A stretch of 6,454 nucleotides of DNA from the NCBI GenBank assembly GCA_947476855.1, contig CANJSR010000295.1, forward strand, positions 1-6,454, in the 5' to 3' direction. Shown piece after piece: positions 1 through 5,970 of the stretch (positions within the stretch are counted from its first letter, which is position 1; each line of letters opens with the position of its first letter). Source of the stretch: Acetobacteraceae bacterium (GTDB taxonomy: Bacteria; Pseudomonadota; Alphaproteobacteria; Acetobacterales; Acetobacteraceae). A program made the position numbers and the translations under genes. Below the pieces are notes generated by a model, which searched no databases, had not been told where the DNA came from, and saw nothing but the letters and a program-made list of their open reading frames with translations.

Positions 1-15
1 GTGGCCGGTTGGAAA

Positions 16-41
16 GGGCGGAGCCCCATCGCTCCCCGCCC
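16..41. other. GC-rich imperfect hairpin upstream of cysS
   Basis: The arms GGGCGGAGC (16-24) and GCTCC-CC-GCCC (31-41) pair over nine base pairs with a two-base bulge at 36-37 and a six-base loop. No T-run follows on either strand, so it is not a clear intrinsic terminator. It may be the end of a gene left of the window or part of the cysS leader. The rest of 1-108 shows no convincing gene or promoter. Confidence 0.25.
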
Positions 42-108
42 AGCGACGATCATTGATTCCCCCGCCGGTTTGCCGGTAAACGCGTCTCCGCTTTTCCGGA
101 TTGTTCGC

Positions 109-1455
109 ATGCCTGATCTCTTCGTCCACAACAGCCTGACCCGCCGGAAGGAGCGGTTCAGTCCGATCAACCCTGGGCACGTGCGGATGTATGTCTGTGG
201 ACCGACGGTCTACGACCTGGCGCATCTCGGCAATGCGCGTCCGGTGGTCGTGTTCGACGTGCTCGCGCGCCTGCTGCGCCTTCTGTATCCGCGCCTCACC
301 TATGTCCGGAACATCACGGACATCGATGACAAGATCAACGCGCGTTCGAAGGAGAGCGGGGAGCCGATCGGCGCCATCACCGCCCGCACCACAGCGGATT
401 ATCATGCCGACATGGACTCCCTGGGCGCCCTGCCGCCCGACGTGGAACCGACCGCCACCGGCCATGTGGCGGAAATGATCATGCTGATCGAGCGGCTGAT
501 CGCCTCGGGCCACGCCTATGCGGCCGAGGGGCATGTCCTGTTCGCGGTGCCCAGCTTCAAGGACTACGGGAAACTCTCGGGCCGCAGTCATGACGAATTG
601 CTGGCCGGGGCGCGCATCGATGTGGCCCCGTACAAGCGCGACGCGGGGGATTTCGTCCTGTGGAAGCCCTCCACCGACGACATGCCGGGCTGGGAGTCAC
701 CCTGGGGCCGCGGCCGGCCTGGCTGGCATATCGAGTGCAGTGCCATGTCCTGGCGCTATCTGGGGGAGAGTTTCGACATCCATGGCGGCGGCTCCGACCT
801 GATCTTCCCGCACCATGAGAATGAACTGGCGCAGAGCGTCTGCGCCTTCCCCGGATCGTCCTTCGCCCGCGCCTGGATGCATAACGGGATGCTGCTGGTG
901 AACGGGGAGAAGATGTCCAAGAGCCTGGGCAACTTCTTCACCGTCCGCGACGTGCTGGCGAAGGCGCCGGGGGAAGCGGTGCGGCTGTTGCTGCTGCGCG
1001 CCCATTACCGGTCCGCGCTGGATTTCACCGACGCGGCGCTGGCCGAGACCCGGCGCGACCTCGACCGGTTCTACCGCGCGCTGGAGCGGCACCCCGGTGT
1101 TGAGGCTGGTGCGCCGCCGGATGCGGTCATGGAGGCGCTTTGCGACGATCTGAACACGCCCCTGGTGATTTCGCTGATGCATGGGCTTGCGGATGCGGCC
1201 TTGGCCGGGGATGCGGCGGCGGCGGCTGGGTTGAAGGCGGCGGGCGCTCTGATGGGCGTGCTGTCGCTGGCGCCCGAGGCGTGGTTCCGCGGTGCCGGCG
1301 ATGACTCGGCGGACATCGAGACGGCGATCGCCGAACGCCTGGCCGCCCGGAAGGCGCGGGACTTCGCCCGGGCCGACGCGATCCGCGCGGAGCTGCTGGC
1401 CAGGGGGATCGTGCTGGAGGATGGACCCGGCGGCACCACCTGGCGGCGTGCCTAG
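109..1455 (+). CDS. cysS: Cysteinyl-tRNA synthetase (CysRS), class I
   Basis: This cytoplasmic enzyme charges tRNA-Cys with cysteine using ATP and is essential for translation. Seen directly, numbering from ATG 109: the HIGH-type ATP motif reads HLGN (39-42), and the second class I motif KMSKS is at 268-272. The four zinc ligands of the family are present with E. coli-like spacing: C30 in [11 protein letters not shown]210 in GWHIEC, H235 and E239 in HHENE. The C-terminal anticodon-binding helices are complete and end in TTWRRA. The length is 448 residues, close to the usual 460 or so. The frame is open back to base 1, but those 36 extra residues are unlike CysRS, and the family N-terminus ([10 protein letters not shown]) starts at 109, so 109 is chosen. 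The ribosome site there is weak (GGA at 98-100). A small exported-protein gene follows after a single base. The product call is near certain. Confidence 0.97.
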   Translation: MPDLFVHNSLTRRKERFSPINPGHVRMYVCGPTVYDLAHLGNARPVVVFDVLARLLRLLYPRLTYVRNITDIDDKINARSKESGEPIGAITARTTADYHADMDSLGALPPDVEPTATGHVAEMIMLIERLIASGHAYAAEGHVLFAVPSFKDYGKLSGRSHDELLAGARIDVAPYKRDAGDFVLWKPSTDDMPGWESPWGRGRPGWHIECSAMSWRYLGESFDIHGGGSDLIFPHHENELAQSVCAFPGSSFARAWMHNGMLLVNGEKMSKSLGNFFTVRDVLAKAPGEAVRLLLLRAHYRSALDFTDAALAETRRDLDRFYRALERHPGVEAGAPPDAVMEALCDDLNTPLVISLMHGLADAALAGDAAAAAGLKAAGALMGVLSLAPEAWFRGAGDDSADIETAIAERLAARKARDFARADAIRAELLARGIVLEDGPGGTTWRRA

Positions 1456-1456
1456 G

Positions 1457-1780
1457 ATGCGGTGGATTGTCCTGGTTGGCTTGCTGTTGGCCGGTCCCTC
1501 CGTGGCGCAGTCGCTGCCCAATGGGATGCCGGGCGGGTTGCCCGCCGGGATTTCCCCCGGCCAGGCCATGATGCTGTACCAGGCGCTGACGCCGCAGCAG
1601 CGGACGATGCTGGCAACGAACGCGCTGCGGGGGAAGGATTCGCTTTCCCCTACGGACGCGCTGGCCTGGTACCAGTCGATGACGCCGCAGCAGAAGCAGA
1701 TGGCCAAGGACATGGCGAAGCAGCAGGCGGGCAGTGCGTCGGGCCTGAAGGACCTGGCCAAGAGCTACCTCGGCAAGTGA
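1457..1780 (+). CDS. Small exported protein of unknown function with a repeated YQ..TPQQ motif
   Basis: This 107-residue product is not recognised as a named family. Its N-terminus is a typical Sec signal: a positive start (MR), a hydrophobic stretch at 3-13 and a likely signal peptidase I site after SVA at residue 17, giving a periplasmic product of about 90 residues. A Gly/Pro-rich stretch (20-35) follows. Then a motif appears twice, YQALTPQQRTM at 41-51 and YQSMTPQQKQM at 72-82, 31 residues apart, which suggests an internal duplication. The C-terminus is Lys/Gln-rich and probably helical. The start ATG lies one base after the cysS stop (TAG-G-ATG) with no good ribosome site of its own, so translation is probably coupled to cysS. 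The frame is open further upstream inside cysS, but the signal peptide fixes the start here. Function unknown; a structural or protein-binding periplasmic role is only a guess. Confidence 0.8.
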   Translation: MRWIVLVGLLLAGPSVAQSLPNGMPGGLPAGISPGQAMMLYQALTPQQRTMLATNALRGKDSLSPTDALAWYQSMTPQQKQMAKDMAKQQAGSASGLKDLAKSYLGK

Positions 1781-1794
1781 TCGGTTTGGCGTGG

Positions 1795-1824
1795 TTGCCT
1801 TCACCCCATGGGGTCGGCTAGATT
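1795..1824 (+). promoter_or_regulatory. Candidate promoter containing a 12-base palindrome
   Basis: TTGCCT (1795-1800) and TAGATT (1819-1824) are each 4/6 matches to sigma-70 -35 and -10 boxes, with an 18-base spacer. Inside the spacer lies the perfect palindrome ACCCCATGGGGT (1803-1814), placed where a repressor or MerR-type regulator could act. It would drive trmJ about 240 bases downstream through a long leader. This is inferred from pattern only; the boxes are not strong. Confidence 0.35.
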
Positions 1825-1931
1825 GGAACGAATGACGAACGTGATGGGTGCCAATCGGCCCGGGTTTGATTTTCCGCATGGTCCAACCCCATGTCCGGTG
1901 AGGAATCCGCCGCGCGTCCGCGGTCATCCCA

Positions 1932-2054
1932 CGCCCCCTCCCCCCTTGAGGGGGAGGGCCGGGGTGGGGGGTCTCGCGGCACGGACGGGGGGGTATCGCC
2001 CCCTCCCCCCATCCTTGGTCCACTTCGCGGCCCAAGCCCTCAAGGGGCGGGGCT
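1932..2054. repeat. C/G-rich palindromic repeat (REP/BIME-like), two inverted units
   Basis: This sits in the 302-base gap between the small exported-protein gene and trmJ. The first unit is a nine-base-pair hairpin, CCCTCCCCC (1936-1944) against GGGGGAGGG (1950-1958), with loop CTTGA, followed by a GGGCCGGGGTGGGGG-type tail. A second unit at about 2038-2052 (CCCTCAAGGGGCGGGG) carries the same CCCCTTGAGGG core in the opposite orientation. Between them are G-runs (1987-1993) that can pair with C-runs (1999-2003). Palindromes of this kind are widespread between genes in GC-rich proteobacteria and usually occur in many copies; copy number cannot be seen here. Both strands are open across it, but the translation is low-complexity Pro/Gly/Arg, so it is judged non-coding. 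I see nothing else in 1825-1931. Confidence 0.6.
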
Positions 2055-2082
2055 ACAACGACCTCGCCCAGGACCAACACCC

Positions 2083-2871
2083 ATGACCGGCCGCGATGGC
2101 GGGGCCGACCTGCATCCGATCGGCAATTCTCCGGTCGTTATCCTCGTGCGCCCGCAGCTTGCCGACAACATCGGCGCCGTCGCCCGCGCCATGGCGAATG
2201 GCGGGCTGTTTCACCTCCGCCTCGTGGCCCCGCGCGACGGCTGGCCGCAGGAGAAAGCCTGGCGCATGGCGTCCGGCGCCGATCGCATCCTCGACCAGGC
2301 TACCCTGCACGACGACGTCGCCGGCGCCGTCGCCGACCTGCACCACGTCTTCGCCACCTGTCCACGCCCGCGCCACATCATCAAGCCCGTCCTGACCGCC
2401 CGCGGCGCCGCGGCCGAACTGCGCGCGATCTGCGCCCGCCCCCTGCGCGCCGGCATCCTGTTCGGCCCCGAGCGCGCCGGCCTCGACAACGACGACATGG
2501 CACAGGCCGACACGCTCGTGCGCTACCCGCTCAACCCGGACTTCATGTCGCTGAACCTGGCGCAGGCGGTCATGGTCATGGCCTACGAATGGTGGACCGC
2601 CGACGACCCCACCCCGCCCCGTGACCTGATGACCAACGAAACGACCGTCGCCACCAAGGGGAAACTCGACAACTTCCTGCACCACCTGGTCAATGAACTG
2701 GATGCCTGCGGGTTCCTCCGCAATCTGCCCAAACGGCCCGGAATGGTCAGGAACATCAGACACTTCTTTGAACGCGGGGAAGTCACGGAGCAGGAATTGC
2801 GAACCCTGCACGGCATCGTGACGGAACTGGCCCTCGGACGGCGGATGCGGGGGCGGGAGGAGAAGGAGTGA
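2083..2871 (+). CDS. trmJ: tRNA 2'-O-methyltransferase, SpoU/TrmH (SPOUT) family, TrmJ-like
   Basis: TrmJ uses S-adenosylmethionine to methylate the 2'-O of the nucleotide at position 32 in the anticodon loop of several tRNAs, in the cytoplasm as a dimer. All three SPOUT motifs are visible, numbering from ATG 2083: NIGAVARAM (29-37), with the Asn and Arg (N29, R35) of motif 1; ILFGPERAGL (125-134), motif 2; and SLNLAQAV (156-163), motif 3, which forms the knotted cofactor site. A C-terminal helical extension (about 195-255), typical of TrmJ rather than TrmH, is present. Length is 262 residues (E. coli TrmJ is about 246). The frame opens back to 1891, but that part is repeat DNA. The chosen ATG follows an AGGA ribosome site at 2070-2073 with a nine-base spacer. 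Another SpoU-family substrate is possible; the family itself is firm. Confidence 0.88.
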   Translation: MTGRDGGADLHPIGNSPVVILVRPQLADNIGAVARAMANGGLFHLRLVAPRDGWPQEKAWRMASGADRILDQATLHDDVAGAVADLHHVFATCPRPRHIIKPVLTARGAAAELRAICARPLRAGILFGPERAGLDNDDMAQADTLVRYPLNPDFMSLNLAQAVMVMAYEWWTADDPTPPRDLMTNETTVATKGKLDNFLHHLVNELDACGFLRNLPKRPGMVRNIRHFFERGEVTEQELRTLHGIVTELALGRRMRGREEKE

Positions 2872-2961
2872 TTGGGGTTTCACCCGGTGCCCCATCGCTT
2901 CCTCTCCCCCGCCACCCGTGCGAAACCCGTTCGTCACGCCGCATCACGGAAGGGAGCACAG

Positions 2962-4551
2962 ATGGAAGCCGACTATATCGTCGTGGGGGCCGGTTCCGCC
3001 GGCTGTGTGGTTGCAGCCCGCCTGTCCGAGACGGGTGCCCGGGTTCTTCTGCTGGAAGCCGGCCCCAAGGACAATCTCCTTTGGATCCACGTTCCCGCCG
3101 GCATCCTGAAGCTGCTCACGCATCCGATCGTCAACTGGAACTACTCGGCCGAGGGTCCCGACGGCCCCTCCGGCCGCCGCATTCCCTGGCCCCGCGGCAA
3201 GACGCTCGGCGGATCGAGCTCGATCAACGGCATGCTGTATGTGCGCGGCAATCCGGCCGACTTCGACGGCTGGGCCCAGATGGGCTGCCGCGGCTGGAGT
3301 TTTGACGACGTCCTGCCGCTGTTCCGCAAGTCGGAGAACTACATCCAGGGCGGCGAGGAAGAATTCCGCGGCAAGGGCGGCCCGTTGCAGGTCGAGGATT
3401 ACCGCACGATCCTCCCCTTGACCCATCACTGGATCCAGGGCGCGCAGGAAGCCGGGGTCCCGTTCAGCGCCGACCTGAATGGCCGCTCGCCAGAGGGCGT
3501 GGGCTACTCCCAGATGACCCGCCTCGGCCGCTGGCGCGGGTCGACGGCGCAGACTTTCCTGAAGGAGGCGCGCAAGCGCCCGAATCTGCGGGTGGAGACG
3601 GATGCGCTCGCCTCCCGCCTGCTGTTCGAGGGCAATCGCTGCGTCGGCGTCGAGTTCCGCCAGCACGGCCAGCCGGTGGTGGCACGCGCGGCGAAGGAGG
3701 TGATCGTTTCGGGCGGTGCGGTGAACTCCCCGCATCTGCTGCAGATTTCGGGGGTTGGGCCTGCGGCGCATCTGCAGAAGATCGGCGTGCCGGTGGTCCA
3801 CGACCTGCGCGGCGTCGGATCGAACCTCCAGGACCACTACGTGTCGCGGATTTCGCACCGGGTGAAGAACGAGATCTCGATCAACGAACTGTCCCGTGGC
3901 CCACGCCTGGTCAAGGAAGTCGCGAAGTTCTTCACCACTGGCCGCGGCGCGCTGACCTTCGGGGTCACCACAGCGCAGGTCTTCTGCCGCTCGAGTCCCG
4001 AAAAGGCCAGCCCCGACCTGCAATTGCTGTTCACGCCCGCCAGCTACGACGCCGGCAAGTTCGGCGCGCTGGAAGACAAGCCAGGCATGACGGTGGCGAT
4101 CTGCCCGGTGCGCCCGGACAGCCGCGGGACGATCATGGCGAAGTCATCCGAACCGCATGTGGCGCCGGAGATTTCTCCGAACTACATGTCCGATCCGAAT
4201 GATGGGCGGGTTCTGCTCGCGGGGATGAAGATGACGCGCAGTATCTTTGCCGCGCCGATGATCGCCCAGCACAGCCAGGGCGAGATCATGCCAGGCCCGA
4301 ATGTCCGCACGGATGATGAGCTGCTGGATTACGCCCGCCAGACGGGGACCACGATCTACCATCCCGTTGGCACCTGCCGGATGGGCGACGGCCCCTCGGC
4401 GGTGGTGGATTCACGCCTGCGCGTGCATGGGATCGGCGGTCTGCGGGTGATCGATGCCTCGATCATGCCGACCTTGACGACGGGCAACACCAATGCGCCC
4501 ACGATCATGATCGGAGAGAAAGGCGCCCAGATGATCAAGGAAGATGCCTGA
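2962..4551 (+). CDS. GMC-family FAD-dependent oxidoreductase (choline/alcohol dehydrogenase-like)
   Basis: GMC enzymes oxidise alcohols (choline, aliphatic alcohols, sugars) through bound FAD and pass electrons to a quinone, a cytochrome or oxygen. Seen from ATG 2962 (529 residues, normal for bacterial members): the FAD Rossmann motif GAGSAG (9-14) with ribose-binding E32; GMC signature 1 at about 79-97 ([19 protein letters not shown]); signature 2 at about 251-267 ([17 protein letters not shown]); and the catalytic pair H467 (in YHPVGT) and N511 (in GNTNAP), 44 residues apart as in choline oxidase. There is no signal peptide, so it is cytoplasmic or peripheral to the membrane. The frame is open back to a TTG at 2872, just after the trmJ stop, but the ATG has a good ribosome site (AAGGGAG, 2950-2956) and starts right at the FAD fold. 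No betaine aldehyde dehydrogenase or transporter lies beside it, so choline is not supported as substrate; the true substrate is unknown. Confidence 0.93.
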   Translation: MEADYIVVGAGSAGCVVAARLSETGARVLLLEAGPKDNLLWIHVPAGILKLLTHPIVNWNYSAEGPDGPSGRRIPWPRGKTLGGSSSINGMLYVRGNPADFDGWAQMGCRGWSFDDVLPLFRKSENYIQGGEEEFRGKGGPLQVEDYRTILPLTHHWIQGAQEAGVPFSADLNGRSPEGVGYSQMTRLGRWRGSTAQTFLKEARKRPNLRVETDALASRLLFEGNRCVGVEFRQHGQPVVARAAKEVIVSGGAVNSPHLLQISGVGPAAHLQKIGVPVVHDLRGVGSNLQDHYVSRISHRVKNEISINELSRGPRLVKEVAKFFTTGRGALTFGVTTAQVFCRSSPEKASPDLQLLFTPASYDAGKFGALEDKPGMTVAICPVRPDSRGTIMAKSSEPHVAPEISPNYMSDPNDGRVLLAGMKMTRSIFAAPMIAQHSQGEIMPGPNVRTDDELLDYARQTGTTIYHPVGTCRMGDGPSAVVDSRLRVHGIGGLRVIDASIMPTLTTGNTNAPTIMIGEKGAQMIKEDA

Positions 4552-4581
4552 TCGGGCGAAGTCGTCTGGTGGTGGAACGCG

Positions 4582-4603
4582 GGGCCGGCCCATGCCGGCC
4601 CTT
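4582..4603 (+). terminator. Hairpin after the GMC gene
   Basis: GGGCCGGC (4582-4589) pairs perfectly with GCCGGCCC (4594-4601) around a four-base loop, 30 bases past the GMC stop codon. Only two T follow, so it is a weak intrinsic terminator by the E. coli standard, but the position between convergent genes fits. Confidence 0.5.
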
Positions 4604-4620
4604 GCGCTATCGTGGGATCG

Positions 4621-4640
4621 AAACCCCTCGCGTCGAGGGG
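4621..4640 (-). terminator. Intrinsic terminator of the small minus-strand gene
   Basis: Read on the minus strand, CCCCTCG (4640-4634), loop ACG and CGAGGGG (4630-4624) form a seven-base-pair hairpin followed by TTT (4623-4621). It begins two bases after the stop codon of the 66-residue gene. The T-run is short, but the placement is ideal. Confidence 0.6.
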
Positions 4641-4641
4641 A

Positions 4642-4842
4642 TCAGGCGGTCAGACGGCCGCCCTTGATGGCCGGAACATAGATCGTGGTCATGCCGCCGC
4701 CGAAGGTCCGCTTGAACGCCGCCGCGATCGACCGGCCCATCGCCGACATCGCCCGAGCCCGTTCGATCTTCGCGGCCCGCTCGATCGCCTTGAACTCGTC
4801 GGCCGTCATCGGCCACGCGCTGGTCTTGTTGTTCGTTGTCAT
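4642..4842 (-). CDS. Small basic helical protein of unknown function, divergent from LysR
   Basis: This 66-residue product is not a family I can name. The start at 4842 is chosen because GAGGAG (4855-4850 on the minus strand) lies seven bases before it, a near-ideal ribosome site. The in-frame ATG at 4857 would begin upstream of that site. Residues 13-47 are rich in Ala, Arg, Lys and Glu ([13 protein letters not shown]) and should form one long amphipathic helix. A Gly-rich turn (48-50) leads into a short beta-like tail ([12 protein letters not shown]). No signal peptide, cysteine or catalytic motif is seen. The strong ribosome site, the terminator directly behind it and its own intergenic space argue for a real expressed gene. 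It shares a 99-base control region with the LysR gene and is therefore a natural candidate target of that regulator. Small Arg/Ala-rich helical proteins (DUF1127-like) are common in alphaproteobacteria, but this one lacks the usual C-terminal signature, so the resemblance is loose. Confidence 0.72.
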   Translation of the reverse strand: MTTNNKTSAWPMTADEFKAIERAAKIERARAMSAMGRSIAAAFKRTFGGGMTTIYVPAIKGGRLTA

Positions 4843-4877
4843 ATGAATTCTCCTCATGGACTGCTCTGGTGACGCAA

Positions 4878-4906
4878 GAGATACGCGCCTATATCCGCCC
4901 GTTCAA
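4878..4906 (-). promoter_or_regulatory. Candidate promoter of the small minus-strand gene
   Basis: On the minus strand TTGAAC (4906-4901) and TATCTC (4883-4878) are separated by 17 bases and lie about 35 bases before the start codon. The -35 match is fair and the -10 is poor (3/6). This 4843-4941 stretch is visibly more AT-rich than its surroundings, as a promoter region should be. Confidence 0.3.
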
Positions 4907-4915
4907 AGGACGTTC

Positions 4916-4933
4916 TCTCACCCGATGAGTGAG
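4916..4933. promoter_or_regulatory. Possible LysR operator dyad in the divergent control region
   Basis: Two overlapping dyads occur here: CTCA-N5-TGAG (4917-4929) and CTCAC-N7-GTGAG (4917-4933). A T-N11-A arrangement (T4916, A4928) fits the general LysR box. The right arm also contains GAGG (4931-4934), the likely ribosome site of the LysR gene seven bases before its ATG, so binding here would fit self-repression. Confidence 0.35.
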
Positions 4934-4941
4934 GTTTTCTC

Positions 4942-5907
4942 ATGCACCGCCCGCTCCCCCCGCTGAACGCCCTGCGCGCCTTCGAGGCCGCCGCCCGCCA
5001 TCTCAGCCTCACGAAGGCGGCGGTGGAGCAGCACGTCACCCCCGGCGCGCTCAGTCACCAGATCAGGGGGTTGGAGGATGCGCTGGGCGTGGAACTGTTC
5101 CACCGCCTGCCCCGCTCGCTCGCGCTGACGGAAGCCGGGCGGAAGCTCTATCCAGGCCTGCACGCCGGCTTCATGCAGATCCGCCAGGCGATCGATACGC
5201 TGGACGAACAGGCGAATGAGCGTGTGCTGGTCATCAGCACGCCCCCCGGCTTCACCGCCAAGTGGCTCGCCCCGCGCCTCTATCGCTTCCTGTTCGCGCA
5301 TCCGGAGATCGACGCCCGCATCTCCTCCACCCTGGCGCTGGCGACCTTTGACGAGGACGGGATCGACGTCGCCATCCGCAACCTGCCGATCGACCACCCC
5401 GAGGACCCGGGCCTGGTGCGGGAGCATCTGGTGGACCTCGTCTACGTCCCCGCGTGCAGCCCGCGGCTGCTGACCCAGGCGGGGCCGATCGAGACGCCGG
5501 ACGACCTGCGCCACGTGCCGCTGATCCATGACGACATGCTGGCGGGCCGGCCGCTCAATCCCTCCTGGGGCGACTGGCTGACGGCCGCGGGCGTGCCGGT
5601 GGGCGACGGCGGGGTGGATCTGGAGCGTGGGTTGCGGCTCAACAGCGCCGACCACGCGATCGACGCGGCCGAGGAAGGGGCGGGGATGCTGCTCGCCCTG
5701 CTGGTCCTGGCGCATGACGACCTGCGGAGCGGGCGGCTGGTGGCGCCGTTTACACAGACGATTCATTCGGGACGGGCGTTTTACTTCGTGTGCCCGAAGA
5801 CGCATCGGCGGCGGAAGAACGTGGTCGCGTTCCATGACTGGATCAGGGCCGAGATCGACGCGATGGACCTGAAATCGGTGATCGGGATCGCGCCCGGGGC
5901 CGCCTGA
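4942..5907 (+). CDS. LysR-type transcriptional regulator, GcvA-like
   Basis: This is a DNA-binding regulator of 321 residues, within the usual 300-330 for the family. The N-terminal winged helix-turn-helix covers about 7-66: LNALRAFEAAARHLSLTKAA, then the recognition region HVTPGALSHQI (31-41), then LEDALGVELFHR and the wing LTEAG. The linker helix follows, and the periplasmic-binding-protein-like effector domain runs from about 92 to 300. Phrases typical of the GcvA subgroup are seen: AKWLAPRLYRF, DGIDVAIRN and a C-terminal block YFVCPKTHRRRKN..AFHDWI. The ATG has GAGG seven bases upstream. The gene is divergent from the 66-residue gene, the classic arrangement of a LysR regulator with its target, and is probably autoregulated. 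The ligand and regulon cannot be read from the sequence; nothing here links it to glycine cleavage. The C-terminus is complete. Confidence 0.93.
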   Translation: MHRPLPPLNALRAFEAAARHLSLTKAAVEQHVTPGALSHQIRGLEDALGVELFHRLPRSLALTEAGRKLYPGLHAGFMQIRQAIDTLDEQANERVLVISTPPGFTAKWLAPRLYRFLFAHPEIDARISSTLALATFDEDGIDVAIRNLPIDHPEDPGLVREHLVDLVYVPACSPRLLTQAGPIETPDDLRHVPLIHDDMLAGRPLNPSWGDWLTAAGVPVGDGGVDLERGLRLNSADHAIDAAEEGAGMLLALLVLAHDDLRSGRLVAPFTQTIHSGRAFYFVCPKTHRRRKNVVAFHDWIRAEIDAMDLKSVIGIAPGAA

Positions 5908-5970
5908 CGGCGGTTTCCTTTCGCCGCAATCACGTGCCAGAATGGCCGGGCGCAACCTGGGCCGCGGCTG

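Noticed and set aside
1..108. Longer CysRS starting at the GTG at base 1
   Set aside because: The 36 extra residues do not resemble the family and the frame is open simply because the region is GC-rich; CysRS proteins begin close to the [10 protein letters not shown] segment.
697..1761. 354-codon open frame on the minus strand opposite cysS
   Set aside because: The plus strand is a certain CysRS and the minus translation shows no family features; it is a composition shadow. The same applies to the long minus frames at 1127-2080, 2053-2937 and 2944-4023.
1891..2082. N-terminal extension of the trmJ product by 64 residues
   Set aside because: The extension is read from the palindromic repeat and is Pro/Gly/Arg low-complexity; the ATG at 2083 has its own ribosome site.
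1808..2086. Possible 92-residue gene whose stop overlaps the trmJ start (ATGA)
   Set aside because: Most of it is read from repeat DNA, no ribosome site precedes it and the product has no recognisable feature. The ATGA overlap appears to be chance.
2872..2961. Longer GMC protein starting at a TTG just after trmJ
   Set aside because: The ATG at 2962 has a strong ribosome site and starts directly at the FAD-binding strand, while the extra 30 residues have no signal peptide or known motif.
4843..4857. Start of the small minus-strand gene at 4857 (71 residues)
   Set aside because: The ribosome site GAGGAG lies within those extra codons and is ideally spaced for the ATG at 4842.
5908..5926. Hairpin CGGCG/CGCCG after the LysR gene as a terminator
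   Set aside because: Only five base pairs with a nine-base loop and no T-run; too weak to call. The DUF4062 gene might therefore be co-transcribed with LysR.
5908..5970. LysR and DUF4062 frames as one protein split by a stop codon
   Set aside because: They are in the same frame with only the TGA at 5905-5907 between them, but the LysR family ends normally at this point and no known protein fuses the two; the shared frame has a one in three chance.
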